NCBI RefSeq assembly: GCF_008973715.1
Contig: NZ_WBOL01000001.1
Span: 248,001 to 312,000, forward strand
Reading direction: 5' to 3'
Length of the DNA stretch: 64,000 bases
Source: Nitrincola schmidtii
GTDB lineage: Bacteria; Pseudomonadota; Gammaproteobacteria; Pseudomonadales; Balneatricaceae
In this document: one piece after another, positions 48,370 to 57,276 of the stretch
Numbering within the stretch: position 1 is the first letter of the stretch
Layout: each line of letters opens with the position of its first letter
Program-made: the position numbers and the translations under genes
The notes under the pieces: generated by a model
Told to the model about the DNA's origin: nothing
Seen by the model: only the letters and a program-made list of their open reading frames with translations
Database searches by the model: none

Positions 48370-49137
48370 TCAGTGGGCGTCATTGCCAAAATAGGCTTCA
48401 ATGACTTCTTCGTTTTGTTGAATCTCTTCGATCGTACCTTTCATCATGACACTGCCTTGTGCCAGCACGATAACGGGGTTACAAAGTTGTGCGATCATAT
48501 CCATATCATGTTCAATCACTAGAAAGGTATATCCCATCTCTTGGTTGAGGCGCTGAATATTGCGTATCAGATCCTGCAGCAGCGTTCTGTTAACACCCGC
48601 TGCGATTTCATCCAGCAACACCACTCGAGCATCCACCATCATGGTTCGACCTAGCTCTAATAGCTTTTTTTGACCGCCGGATAGATTACCGGCCAGCTCG
48701 TTACGAACATGCTTCAAGCCAATAAACTCGATCACATCCAGTGCTTTTTGACGCACTTGAGCTTCTTGATCTTTGACGAGCGAGGGTCTAAGCCACGTAT
48801 TAAATAAGCTTTCACCTGCTTGAGGAGGCACCATCATGAGGTTTTCGAGTGCCGTCATATGGGAGAATTCTTGTGCAATTTGGAAAGTTCGTAGTAAACC
48901 GCGATGAAACAGCTGATCCGACGGCACAGCGGTAATATCCTGACCGTCGAAGTAGATAGAACCATTATCGGGAGCAAAGGTACCGGCGATGAGATTAAAC
49001 AGCGTTGATTTACCCGCGCCGTTAGGGCCAATCAGTCCAGTAATTGAGCCCTGCTCCACTTCAATCGAGCAGTTATTGATGACTTGCAGGGTACCAAATG
49101 CTTTATTGACTTGGTCCACTTTTATTATTGATGACAT
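48370..49137 (-). CDS. livG: Branched-chain amino acid ABC ATPase (LivG-like)
   Basis: 255 residues: Walker A GPNGAGKST, the LivG-type block RGLLRTFQIAQEFSHMTALENLMM, signature NLSGGQKKLLELGRTMM, Walker B VVLLDEIAAGVN and H-loop VIEHDMD. The usual DEP after Walker B is DEI here, a common LivG variant. First gene of the transport operon. Because the cognate binding protein lies at the far end in the opposite direction, the importer is encoded by two transcripts. Confidence 0.94.
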   Translation of the reverse strand: MSSIIKVDQVNKAFGTLQVINNCSIEVEQGSITGLIGPNGAGKSTLFNLIAGTFAPDNGSIYFDGQDITAVPSDQLFHRGLLRTFQIAQEFSHMTALENLMMVPPQAGESLFNTWLRPSLVKDQEAQVRQKALDVIEFIGLKHVRNELAGNLSGGQKKLLELGRTMMVDARVVLLDEIAAGVNRTLLQDLIRNIQRLNQEMGYTFLVIEHDMDMIAQLCNPVIVLAQGSVMMKGTIEEIQQNEEVIEAYFGNDAH

Positions 49138-49212
49138 TTATCTACCAATACCCTGTTATTGAACTAACGTATCATAAGTGACTAACGATCTTTCTTAAAG
49201 TTTTTTTGATCA

Positions 49213-50436
49213 CTAAACATACTGACCCGCACACCAGCCGCTACTCCAAGCCCATTGAAAGTTAAACCCGCCCAACCAGCCAGTGACGTCCAGCACTTCA
49301 CCAATAAAATACAAGCCGGGTTCAGACTTTACTTCAAAGGTTTTCGAGGAAATGTGATCGGTACACACCCCCCCGCGAGTCACTTCGGCAGTTTTGTAAC
49401 CTTCGGTACCGGATGGAACGAGCTGCCAGCCCTGAAACATTGATACTAACGATTCGATATCTTCTCGACTGAGTTGGGCAATGGGCTTTGATTCAATGGA
49501 TTGCAATTCAGCTCGTTCAAGCCATGCGCTGACAAAGCGCTTAGGCAACAAACGACTTAACTGGGTTTTTAACTCCGCTTTTACTCCCGCCTGTTGCCAC
49601 TGACGTATTTCAGTCGCTAAATCCATTTGCGGTAAGAAGTTAATGGTCAGCGTATCGCCGGGGTACCAATAATTACTGATCTGTAACGCGGCAGGACCAC
49701 TGATGCCTTTGTGAGTAAACAACAGCGCTTCTTGGAATATTTGATCACGACACTCGATACTCACAGGCATGGAAACACCTGCTAAGGATTGAGCGAGCGA
49801 GAGCAAATCGCCCTTCAAAGTAAAAGGAACCAGCGATGCCTGAAGGTCGGTTACTTTCAAGCCAAACTGACGCGCTAATTCATAACCATAATGACTGGCT
49901 CCGAGAGTCGGGATCGACGGCCCACCGGTTGCGATAACCAGTGATTCGCACACCACTGGACCATTGCTGGTTAACAACTCAAAACGTGCCTGTTGTGGGA
50001 CTTCATCTGTCATTTCATCTTCTGATAAGCGTCGAATACGGCTAACTGCACAGCGGGTTTGAATATCTACGCCACCCAGTTCACATTCAGCCAGAAGAAT
50101 AGCGAGTAGATCTTTAGCACGATTATCACAAAACAGCTGACCGAGTGTTTTTTCGTGGTAAGCAAGCTCATATCGCTGAACCAGTTCAATAAAGTCATGT
50201 TGTGTGTAGCGTTTTAAGGCAGAAATGCAGAAGTGAGGGTTATCGGATAGGAAGTTTTTCGGCTCGACAGTGTAATTGGTAAAGTTGCAGCGCCCCCCGC
50301 CCGACATTAGGATTTTTTTGCCTACTTTATTGGCATGATCAACAACTAATACCTGCCGACCCCGCTGTCCTGCCGTAGCAGCACACATCAACCCCGCAGC
50401 GCCTGCGCCAATAATCACCGTATCTACAAATCGCAT
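49213..50436 (-). CDS. YhiN/HI0933-type flavoprotein
   Basis: 407 residues from the ATG at 50436 (five codons shorter than the open frame). FAD-binding motif IIGAGAAGLMCAATAG and the YhiN signature GKKILMSGGGRCNFTN are present; later TRGGVCTDHISSKTFE and the FAD-closing LYFIGEVLDVTGWLGGFNFQWAWSSG. The family is an NAD(P)/FAD-dependent reductase-like group with no known physiological substrate. Single gene, divergent from tctB. Confidence 0.9.
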   Translation of the reverse strand: MRFVDTVIIGAGAAGLMCAATAGQRGRQVLVVDHANKVGKKILMSGGGRCNFTNYTVEPKNFLSDNPHFCISALKRYTQHDFIELVQRYELAYHEKTLGQLFCDNRAKDLLAILLAECELGGVDIQTRCAVSRIRRLSEDEMTDEVPQQARFELLTSNGPVVCESLVIATGGPSIPTLGASHYGYELARQFGLKVTDLQASLVPFTLKGDLLSLAQSLAGVSMPVSIECRDQIFQEALLFTHKGISGPAALQISNYWYPGDTLTINFLPQMDLATEIRQWQQAGVKAELKTQLSRLLPKRFVSAWLERAELQSIESKPIAQLSREDIESLVSMFQGWQLVPSGTEGYKTAEVTRGGVCTDHISSKTFEVKSEPGLYFIGEVLDVTGWLGGFNFQWAWSSGWCAGQYV

Positions 50437-50688
50437 TGAAAACCAAGTCACGTTAAAAAAACATCATCATAACATGTGCACCTAGCCACCGGCACTGAGT
50501 ACAAGTGAAACTAAATAGCAAAAATAGCGCTACTAGATGCTTATTTAGTATCCAGAAGCATCTAATGAAACCCGATTAGCACGTTACATTTATATCAAAT
50601 GTATGTTGAAATAAATTGATAACAATAATTGAAGCGAAGCAATGTAAATCGCTTAGTGCCCATGAGTTAACTTAATTGGGAACAAAAT

Positions 50689-51138
50689 ATGCTCAGAATT
50701 AATTTCTGGTCCGGATTGGCAGTGATTATTTTTTCAATAACGCTTTTAACCTGGATTATTCCTACCTTTGGCGGAGGTGGCTTTTCGTTCGGCTTACCGC
50801 CTCAACTGGTAGCAACGATTGGCACATGGATCATGCTCTTAAGTGCAAGTTCTCTTGTCGTCTTATCTGCTGTGACAATGGTGCGTCATAAACACCCCTT
50901 TATTGTCGGTGTTAATCTTGGTGAAATATGGCATCAAGTCTGGCCCTTCTTATATGTTCTTTTCTTTATCGTGCTTGCTATTTATCTACCCCTGACTTGG
51001 ATAGCGCCATTTCTAATCGCCGGGTTGCTATTCATTTTAGACGAGCGTCGTTGGCATATTTACCTCATCTGCTCTCTTACACCCACCGCAGGACTTTATA
51101 TTCTGACCGTTTATCTTATGCGCATAGGAGTGGTGTAA
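50689..51138 (+). CDS. tctB: Tripartite tricarboxylate transporter small membrane subunit (TctB-like)
   Basis: 149 residues with four membrane helices (AVIIFSITLLTWIIPTF, ATIGTWIMLLSASSLVVL, YVLFFIVLAIYLPL, FLIAGLLFIL), the layout of TctB. It sits in the membrane with TctA. GGGA precedes the start, and its stop touches the TctA start with no gap, which supports translational coupling. Gene order B-A-C differs from the classical C-B-A. Confidence 0.87.
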   Translation: MLRINFWSGLAVIIFSITLLTWIIPTFGGGGFSFGLPPQLVATIGTWIMLLSASSLVVLSAVTMVRHKHPFIVGVNLGEIWHQVWPFLYVLFFIVLAIYLPLTWIAPFLIAGLLFILDERRWHIYLICSLTPTAGLYILTVYLMRIGVV

Positions 51139-52653
51139 ATGCCTGAATTTAGTCTTTTGTATAGTGCATTCTCAACCGCACTGAGCTGGGAATCCATTAC
51201 CGTCATTTTAGGTGGTGTTTTACTGGGGTATATAGTCGGGGTGATTCCAGGCCTCAACCGTGCAGTGGCTATCGCTATTGCCATCCCATTAACTTTTTAT
51301 ATGTCACCTTATGCAGCCATATCCTTTTTGATTGGCTTATCCAAAGGTACGGCTGCTGGCAGTGCTGTTTCCGCTATTCTTCTAAACACACCTGGCGAAA
51401 GCTCTTCTGCCGCAACCTGTTTAGATGGTTATCCTATGGCGCGAGATGGTCGGCCGCGAACCGCCTTAAAAATAGGTCTACTGGCCTCCGTTATTGGCGA
51501 TCTTCTTGCGACATTATTACTGATTGCTGTGGCAATTCCCTTCGCGTCTGTAGCTCTAAAATTTGGTCCTTATGAACTCGCTGCCATCTTAGTCTTCGCA
51601 CTCATCTTCATTGCAGGCATGGCAGGCGGTTCTTTCCTAAAAGGCATGGCAGCAGGGGGGCTAGGCATTATTCTGGGTACCGTAGGCATGGATCCTGAAA
51701 CAGGAGCTATGCGTTTGACCTTTGGTTACATTGAGTTAATGGATGGTGTGCCGATTTTACCTTTGGTCATCGGCACCTTGGCTTTGTCAGAAATGTTTGT
51801 ACAGCTAGATGAGTATCGACGCAATAAGGGACAAAAAGCCATCAACCTCTCTCAAAATAAAGATGACAATCTTAAATGGTCAGAATTTAAAACCACCTTA
51901 CCAACCATTTTCAAGGGTACGGCCATTGGCGCATTTGTCGGCGCACTCCCAGGGCTCGGTCCTTCGGTAGGCTCCTTTATGTCTTACGGTGCAGCCAAAC
52001 GTGCTGCGAAAAATCCCGATACCTTTGGTAAAGGTGACCCAAGGGGTATCGCAGCATCGGAATCTGCTGACAATGCCGTCATTCCAGCCAGTTATATTCC
52101 TCTATTTGGTTTAGGGATTCCAGGCAGTGTATCGGCTGCACTGTTGGTCGGTGCTTTTATGATTCATGGAATTACCGTGGGTCCTTTAATGCTTCGCGAA
52201 CAGCCTGAAATGCTGTTTTCCCTATTTTCAGGAATGATCGTGGCTAGCCTGTTAATGCTGGCCATCGGTTGGTACGGCTTACGGATCTTTGCCAAAATCA
52301 CTAGCATTCCATCGCACATGGTCATTCCTATCGTCATTTTCTTGTGCTTAGCCGGTATCCAAGTCCAGGGTTTTGGCACATTTGGACTCTTGGTAGTTTT
52401 TGGTTTTTCTATTCTAGGTTTCTTCTTAAAAAAGTTTGATTATTCATTCGTCACTTTTTTAGTCGCATTTATCGTCACACCGATGCTGGAGTTAAATCTC
52501 CGACAATCCATTATTTTATCTGGAGGCGATATCGCCATCTTGATTGATAGACCTATTGCAGGCTTTTTTGTCCTGCTAACCGCAGTGTTACTGATTCGCT
52601 TTGCCTGGACAGGCATACAACAACGGAAGAAATCACTTCCGAATGCTGATTGA
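51139..52653 (+). CDS. tctA: Tripartite tricarboxylate transporter large membrane subunit (TctA-like)
   Basis: 504 residues and about 11-12 helices. The family motifs are seen: GVIPGLNRAVAIAIAIPLTFY, the signature GTAAGSAVSAILLNTPGESSSAATCLDGYPMA and VGALPGLGPSVGSFMSYGAAKRA. A second copy of the motif, IPGSVSAALLVGAFM, reflects the known internal repeat. It moves its organic-acid substrate by a sodium or proton gradient after delivery by TctC. The substrate of this member is not known. Confidence 0.93.
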   Translation: MPEFSLLYSAFSTALSWESITVILGGVLLGYIVGVIPGLNRAVAIAIAIPLTFYMSPYAAISFLIGLSKGTAAGSAVSAILLNTPGESSSAATCLDGYPMARDGRPRTALKIGLLASVIGDLLATLLLIAVAIPFASVALKFGPYELAAILVFALIFIAGMAGGSFLKGMAAGGLGIILGTVGMDPETGAMRLTFGYIELMDGVPILPLVIGTLALSEMFVQLDEYRRNKGQKAINLSQNKDDNLKWSEFKTTLPTIFKGTAIGAFVGALPGLGPSVGSFMSYGAAKRAAKNPDTFGKGDPRGIAASESADNAVIPASYIPLFGLGIPGSVSAALLVGAFMIHGITVGPLMLREQPEMLFSLFSGMIVASLLMLAIGWYGLRIFAKITSIPSHMVIPIVIFLCLAGIQVQGFGTFGLLVVFGFSILGFFLKKFDYSFVTFLVAFIVTPMLELNLRQSIILSGGDIAILIDRPIAGFFVLLTAVLLIRFAWTGIQQRKKSLPNAD

Positions 52654-52698
52654 GCCACTGTCTCAATTCAGCAAAATATTAAAACTGAGGGGAACACA

Positions 52699-53658
52699 AT
52701 GAAATTGAAAAGTTTAGTTAAAACGGCACTAATCACGGGCGCTCTTGCACTAAGCAGTTCAGCTTTTGCAGATAATTTTCCATCCAAGCCACTAAGCATG
52801 GTGATCGGTTGGGGCGCAGGTGGTAGCACCGATATTCAAGGTCGTGTACTTGCCAATGTCATGAGTGAGCACCTAGGACAACCTGTGAACGTAATTAACC
52901 GCCCAGGTGCTGGCGGTGCAGTAGCCTTACAACAACTAGCCAACAGCCGTGATGAAGGCTATACGTTTGTGTTTGGCACATCCATGTCGGTAACCTTTGG
53001 CCCATTAGCGACGCCTACCAATTTCGATGTCGATAGCTTTACTTATGTGGCAGGCGTAACCCTAGGGCAGTCTGCTATTGTGACGGGTGCAGGTAAACCC
53101 TACAGCAACTGGGACGAGTTCCTTGAGTTCGCTAAAGCCAACCCAGGTACCAGCTATGCGTCTCAATTGCCATTTGATCGCATGATAGTTGATTATATTT
53201 CCAAGAAAGAAGGGCTCGATTTACGTATCGTTCCCACCTCTGGTGGCGCGGGTATGGCACCGTTAATCCTATCCGGTGATGTTGATTTCGCCTACAGCGG
53301 TGGTACGCACTCCGGCTATGCCACCACAGGAGAAATGCCTGTTCTGGCCAGCTTAGCGGATGATCGTCTGGTGGCTTTCCCTGATGCACCCACGCTCCGT
53401 GAGCTAGGATACGAAATAGATCCCGGTGAAATTCGCGTAGTCATGGTGCCTAAAAACACGCCTGATAACCAAGTGGCTCGCTTAGCCGAGGTCCTTAAAC
53501 TTGCGACTCAAGATCCACGTTTTATTGAAATTACCGAAGAGCGTATCCTGATGCCAGTAGTCTATATGGAAGGGACTGAAGTCCATGACACGCTGCGCAA
53601 TCAGGTTGAAAGCTTTAAAGCTATTCTTGAAGATATTGGCGGCCTAAACGCTGAATAA
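52699..53658 (+). CDS. tctC: Tripartite tricarboxylate transporter binding protein (TctC/Bug family)
   Basis: 319 residues with a signal peptide (LITGALALSSSAFA) and the Bug-family fold: FPSKPLSMVIGWGAGGSTDIQGRVLANVMSEHLGQPV, VINRPGAGGAVALQQLA and FPDAPTLRELGY. Bug proteins deliver carboxylates, and some bind amino acids. AGGGGA precedes the start. It is third in the tct operon, and a strong terminator follows. An asparaginase gene comes next, so the ligand might be an acidic or amide compound, which is speculation. Confidence 0.92.
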   Translation: MKLKSLVKTALITGALALSSSAFADNFPSKPLSMVIGWGAGGSTDIQGRVLANVMSEHLGQPVNVINRPGAGGAVALQQLANSRDEGYTFVFGTSMSVTFGPLATPTNFDVDSFTYVAGVTLGQSAIVTGAGKPYSNWDEFLEFAKANPGTSYASQLPFDRMIVDYISKKEGLDLRIVPTSGGAGMAPLILSGDVDFAYSGGTHSGYATTGEMPVLASLADDRLVAFPDAPTLRELGYEIDPGEIRVVMVPKNTPDNQVARLAEVLKLATQDPRFIEITEERILMPVVYMEGTEVHDTLRNQVESFKAILEDIGGLNAE

Positions 53659-53701
53659 AGATAGCAACGCTGACGCCTAAACTAACGTCGCCAAGCTCCC
53701 C

Positions 53702-53735
53702 TCACCCAGAAAGATCTGTTTCTGGGTGATTTTTT
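53702..53735 (+). terminator. Intrinsic terminator of the tct operon
   Basis: A perfect 11-bp stem TCACCCAGAAA / TTTCTGGGTGA with a 6-base loop, followed by six T, is a textbook rho-independent terminator. Confidence 0.92.
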
Positions 53736-53807
53736 AAAATGCTCAGTGTCACACTCACCCTATTTTCGATACCCTTACCTAATACTGCCATAATAGGATC
53801 AAAAACC

Positions 53808-54821
53808 ATGAAACGCCGCGTGCTAATTGTTTATGCTGGAGGAACCATAGGAATGCAACCTTCTGATAGAGGTTATATTCCTATGAAAGGCTTTCATAAG
53901 CACCTTGACAGTTTTTTTCGTGCTCGTGGTCTTAAACACCTTCCCAGCTTCGATATTATCGAGTGTCAAGAGCTCATTGACAGCTCAAACCTGCTACCCA
54001 AAGATTGGACAGCACTGTGCCAACTGTTAATGCAACATTGGGATGAATACGATGGTTTTGTATTACTTCATGGAACGGACACGATGGCCTATACCGCTTC
54101 TATGCTATCGTTTATGCTTCAGGGATTGAATAAACCTATCATTCTCACTGGCTCCCAGATACCGATGATGGAAGCCAGAAGCGATGCTTCGGAAAACTTA
54201 ATTGCCTCAATATTGGCTGCAGGAAACCTCAATATCCCTGAAGTATGCATTCTCTTTGCCAATCGAATATTGCGTGGTAATCGCAGTACTAAAATTAAAA
54301 GTGCTGGATTCGATGCCTTCGACTCTCCTAACTATCCTTGGTTAGGCAATATCGGGATTAATATCGACATTCAAGACCCGTTATTACTCAGTAAGCGAGT
54401 ACCTTGTTACCTTGCACCCAGCTTCGATCAAGATGCGGTTGCTGTGCTGCAAACCTATCCTGGCATTTCCACCAATATTCTTACCGCGGTTCTGGATCAA
54501 CCAGGCATCAAAGGTTTGATTTTACAAACCTATGGTGCGGGTAATCCTCCCGACGCTAACAAAGACTTTATAAAGGCACTTGAGGAAGCGTCAAAACGGA
54601 ATATTATCACGTTGAATATAACCCAATGCACCTATGGCGCAGTCAGCCAAGGCACGTATGCAACGGGAGCAACACTGAACAGTATTGGCGTGGTTGCGGG
54701 AGCTGATTTAACCTTAGAAGCGGCTTTTACCAAGCTACACTTCTTACTCAGCCAAAACCTCTCTGTCGATAAAATTCGACAGAAGCTTAGAACACCGTTG
54801 GCGGGTGAAATGACAGTATAA
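53808..54821 (+). CDS. ansA: L-asparaginase I (cytoplasmic type)
   Basis: Hydrolyses asparagine to aspartate and ammonia. 337 residues from the ATG at 53808 (the longer frame has a poor start). The two catalytic threonine motifs are VYAGGTIGMQP (residues 6-16) and FVLLHGTDTMAYTASMLSFML, with the type I block GSQIPMMEARSDASENL. No signal peptide, so cytoplasmic. The XRE-family regulator gene follows after only 13 bases, suggesting a dedicated unit. Confidence 0.93.
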   Translation: MKRRVLIVYAGGTIGMQPSDRGYIPMKGFHKHLDSFFRARGLKHLPSFDIIECQELIDSSNLLPKDWTALCQLLMQHWDEYDGFVLLHGTDTMAYTASMLSFMLQGLNKPIILTGSQIPMMEARSDASENLIASILAAGNLNIPEVCILFANRILRGNRSTKIKSAGFDAFDSPNYPWLGNIGINIDIQDPLLLSKRVPCYLAPSFDQDAVAVLQTYPGISTNILTAVLDQPGIKGLILQTYGAGNPPDANKDFIKALEEASKRNIITLNITQCTYGAVSQGTYATGATLNSIGVVAGADLTLEAAFTKLHFLLSQNLSVDKIRQKLRTPLAGEMTV

Positions 54822-54834
54822 GGGGAGACATTTA

Positions 54835-55650
54835 ATGACAGAGGACTTTTCACGCAATTTACGACTGCTATGCAGTTACTATAAATCGATAGCTGAAGTC
54901 TGTCGTCGAATGAAAATGAACCGACCTCAATTTAATCGCTATTTAAATGAACACGCCAAACCTTCGGCTCATACGCTTCGTCGGTTTTGTGATTTTTTTG
55001 GCGTGGAGGAACATGAGCTATTACTCCCTCATAATCAGTTTGCTCGGTTAATTCAGGTTCGACCAAGATCAGCCGAACTGGACATCAACCCACTTCCTGA
55101 TGAATGGCAGCACATCGAGCATCTACTGGATATTGGGCATCAAGGTTTAGATAAATACCTTGGCTATTATTTCGAATATCATATGTCGATGGCATACCCA
55201 GGTAAGCTGTTAAGAATGTTGACCTGCATAGAACGTCATGAAGATAAGGTGTATTACCAACGCACGGAGCGTTTACAAGAAACACCCAGTGAAAGAGTTT
55301 ATCACGGAAAATACATTGGCATTGCCACCTTCTTAATTGATCGGATTTTTATGATTGATTATGAAACCTTGACCGATCAAGAAATAACGCAAACAATTTT
55401 ATTCCCAACGTTTAAGAATCGTGTTGCACGACTGACAGGGCTCAAACTAGGCGTATCCGGGAGTGGCGAGCGGATGCCCTGCTGTGCTCGAGTTTTGTAT
55501 GAATATTTAGGTGCTTCTGTGGATATTCGAAGAGCTTTAAAGCTTTGCGGCCTATATGACTTGGATTCGCCGGAGATTGACGAGAGCATCAAACACGCTG
55601 TAACCAATGATATTCAACCCAACGAGTGGCATTTTCGAGCACGATATTAA
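54835..55650 (+). CDS. XRE-family transcriptional regulator with unknown C-terminal sensor domain
   Basis: 271 residues. An N-terminal helix-turn-helix (about residues 5-62: SIAEVCRRMKMNRPQFNRYLN...PSAHTLRRFCDFFGV) is followed by a ~200-residue domain I do not recognise (LGYYFEYHMSMAYPG, MPCCARVLYEYLGASVDI). AGGGGAGA precedes the start. It is tightly linked to ansA and likely controls asparagine use or the tct genes, by context only. Regulators of this shape, with a ligand-binding C-terminal domain, are known in many gammaproteobacteria. Confidence 0.8.
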   Translation: MTEDFSRNLRLLCSYYKSIAEVCRRMKMNRPQFNRYLNEHAKPSAHTLRRFCDFFGVEEHELLLPHNQFARLIQVRPRSAELDINPLPDEWQHIEHLLDIGHQGLDKYLGYYFEYHMSMAYPGKLLRMLTCIERHEDKVYYQRTERLQETPSERVYHGKYIGIATFLIDRIFMIDYETLTDQEITQTILFPTFKNRVARLTGLKLGVSGSGERMPCCARVLYEYLGASVDIRRALKLCGLYDLDSPEIDESIKHAVTNDIQPNEWHFRARY

Positions 55651-55659
55651 ATTGCAGAA

Positions 55660-55941
55660 CTAACTTCGTGAGCGCCAAATTTTGCACACGGCCGAATCAG
55701 ATCCAAAAATCCCCAACACCAGCGCCACAAAGCCTACCGCGAAAAAAACCACCATAGGGATGAGCGCACCCATCTCACCAGTCACGTTACCCATCCATGC
55801 AGATCCAAATGACAAACCCAAAAACAACACTCCCAAAATAATCAAAATGATTCGGTGAGATTTCTGATACCCAACTGCGTCTTCACCTGTCTCAAAGATG
55901 CGCAACAATGGCCAAAAGACCTTTTGCAAAATTTTTCTCAT
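55660..55941 (-). CDS. Small inner-membrane protein, unknown function
   Basis: 93 residues with two clear membrane helices (IILIILGVLFLGLSFGSAWMG and LIPMVVFFAVGFVALVLGIFG). The short N-terminal part (LLRIFETGEDAVGYQKSHR) is amphipathic and cytoplasmic. No motif was recognised. It lies convergent with the XRE regulator, nine bases from its stop; size, start and hydrophobic pattern make it a plausible gene. Confidence 0.6.
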   Translation of the reverse strand: MRKILQKVFWPLLRIFETGEDAVGYQKSHRIILIILGVLFLGLSFGSAWMGNVTGEMGALIPMVVFFAVGFVALVLGIFGSDSAVCKIWRSRS

Positions 55942-56039
55942 GATTAGATTCCTTGATACATTTTACCTAACGATTAGTGATTCACTAATGCCTGCACACA
56001 TCGCTAAAACCTAACCAACATCTTACTAGAAAAAACTGG

Positions 56040-56555
56040 CTAATACCTGCCCGCCCACCATAATCGCGCTTTAAGTCCCCAACCACTGGTCAAACCAACT
56101 TCAGTGAATCGAATAGTGCCTTCTCGATCTAAGATAAACATAACAGGCACTCCACGAACACCCAAGGCGTTTGCCAATTGACTTTGTGGATCATTTAAGA
56201 CGGGTAGCTGATGTAGGTCTTGCTCTTCAAGAAACTGCCTTACCTCTTCATCTGTGCCTGATTGTATCGCTATCGTCAGCACCTGATGATCTTTTGCCAG
56301 AGGTTGAATCATGGGTAACTCTATTCGACAAATTCGACACCACTCTGCCCAGACAACGATCAGCAATGGCTCTCCACGATACTCGGCTAAAGAGACGGTT
56401 TGCCCATCAAGGGTGATACCCTGAAAGTCCGGCGCACTGCCAGCTTCAATATCGGGCGCTTGATAAGCGCGAATCGCAAGAAAAATAGCCACAAACACCA
56501 GAATTTCGATAGTCCACCGCGACCAGCGCGGTAGAGATTGATAACGCTTAAACAT
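56040..56555 (-). CDS. Membrane-anchored protein disulfide oxidoreductase (TlpA/ScsD-like)
   Basis: 171 residues. One N-terminal anchor (WTIEILVFVAIFLAIRAY) is followed by a periplasmic thioredoxin fold with active site WCRIC in WAEWCRICRIELPMI and cis-Pro region GVRGVPVMFILDREG. The C-R-I-C dipeptide differs from the C-P-P-C of the TlpA-like protein at 40653, so the two likely have different redox partners; ScsD-type proteins serve copper tolerance. No ScsA-C partners lie nearby. It is 14 bases downstream of argO. Confidence 0.8.
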   Translation of the reverse strand: MFKRYQSLPRWSRWTIEILVFVAIFLAIRAYQAPDIEAGSAPDFQGITLDGQTVSLAEYRGEPLLIVVWAEWCRICRIELPMIQPLAKDHQVLTIAIQSGTDEEVRQFLEEQDLHQLPVLNDPQSQLANALGVRGVPVMFILDREGTIRFTEVGLTSGWGLKARLWWAGRY

Positions 56556-56569
56556 AGTTTGGCAATTCT

Positions 56570-57178
56570 TTATCCACTAAAAGGTATCAGTGAGAGTGCC
56601 ACAATGGATAAAAGTGCCGCCATTCCGCCATCAAATATTCGCCAATGCTTAGGAGAGCGAAGAATTTTAGCCAATTTGGGTGCAAGACCCGTCAATAATG
56701 AAAACCATGTCAGTGAGGCCAGACAAGCCCCCATCACGAACGCCAGCTTATTGGTTTGCGACGAGCCAACACTGCCAATCAACACCACGGTATCTAAGTA
56801 AACATGGGGATTAAGTAAGGTAATAGCCAATGCCGTTAAACCAATTTGCCATGCGCTTTGGATACGAACCTCTGGGTCAGCCTTTAATCCACCCGTTCCT
56901 TTGATAGCACGTTGCGCAGCGTTCCAAGCTAACCACAAGAGCAACGCAACACCCGCCCAAGTTAATACAGGCACTAAAGGAGGTAACCATTCGCGTAGAT
57001 GATGCACTGAGTAAACTCCTAGCGTAATCAACACAGAGTCACAGACAATACACACCATGGCAATAACAGCGCGATGCTGTCCCCGCATGGACTGACTCAG
57101 CACCCAAGCATTTTGCGCACCGATGGCCACGATGAGCCCTAAAGCCACCACAAACCCTGTCACAAATGCGGTCATCAC
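56570..57178 (-). CDS. argO: LysE/ArgO family amino acid exporter
   Basis: 202 residues with five to six membrane helices. VTGFVVALGLIVAIGAQNAWVLSQS and LLNPHVYLDTVVLIG are diagnostic of LysE/ArgO, which exports arginine or lysine. Its divergent neighbour is an ArgP-like regulator, the standard control arrangement. The gene name is by that context; the natural substrate (arginine or lysine) is not decided. Confidence 0.9.
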   Translation of the reverse strand: MMTAFVTGFVVALGLIVAIGAQNAWVLSQSMRGQHRAVIAMVCIVCDSVLITLGVYSVHHLREWLPPLVPVLTWAGVALLLWLAWNAAQRAIKGTGGLKADPEVRIQSAWQIGLTALAITLLNPHVYLDTVVLIGSVGSSQTNKLAFVMGACLASLTWFSLLTGLAPKLAKILRSPKHWRIFDGGMAALLSIVALSLIPFSG

Positions 57179-57276
57179 CTATCTCCCCAATATAAAACGT
57201 TATCGACTGGGCAAGACTAGCGAAAGATCGTATCATTAATCAAACGAATTATTTTAACCTATTATTAGCTGAGCTT
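57179..57276. promoter_or_regulatory. Divergent argO/argP control region
   Basis: 98 AT-rich bases between divergent argO and argP. By the known ArgP paradigm this should contain the regulator site and the argO promoter. I could not pinpoint a convincing LysR-type T-N11-A box. Confidence 0.35.

Noticed and set aside
53739-53807. N-terminal extension of the asparaginase
   Set aside because: The extra 23 residues align with no asparaginase I and the ATG at 53808 has an AGGA upstream and gives the normal N terminus.
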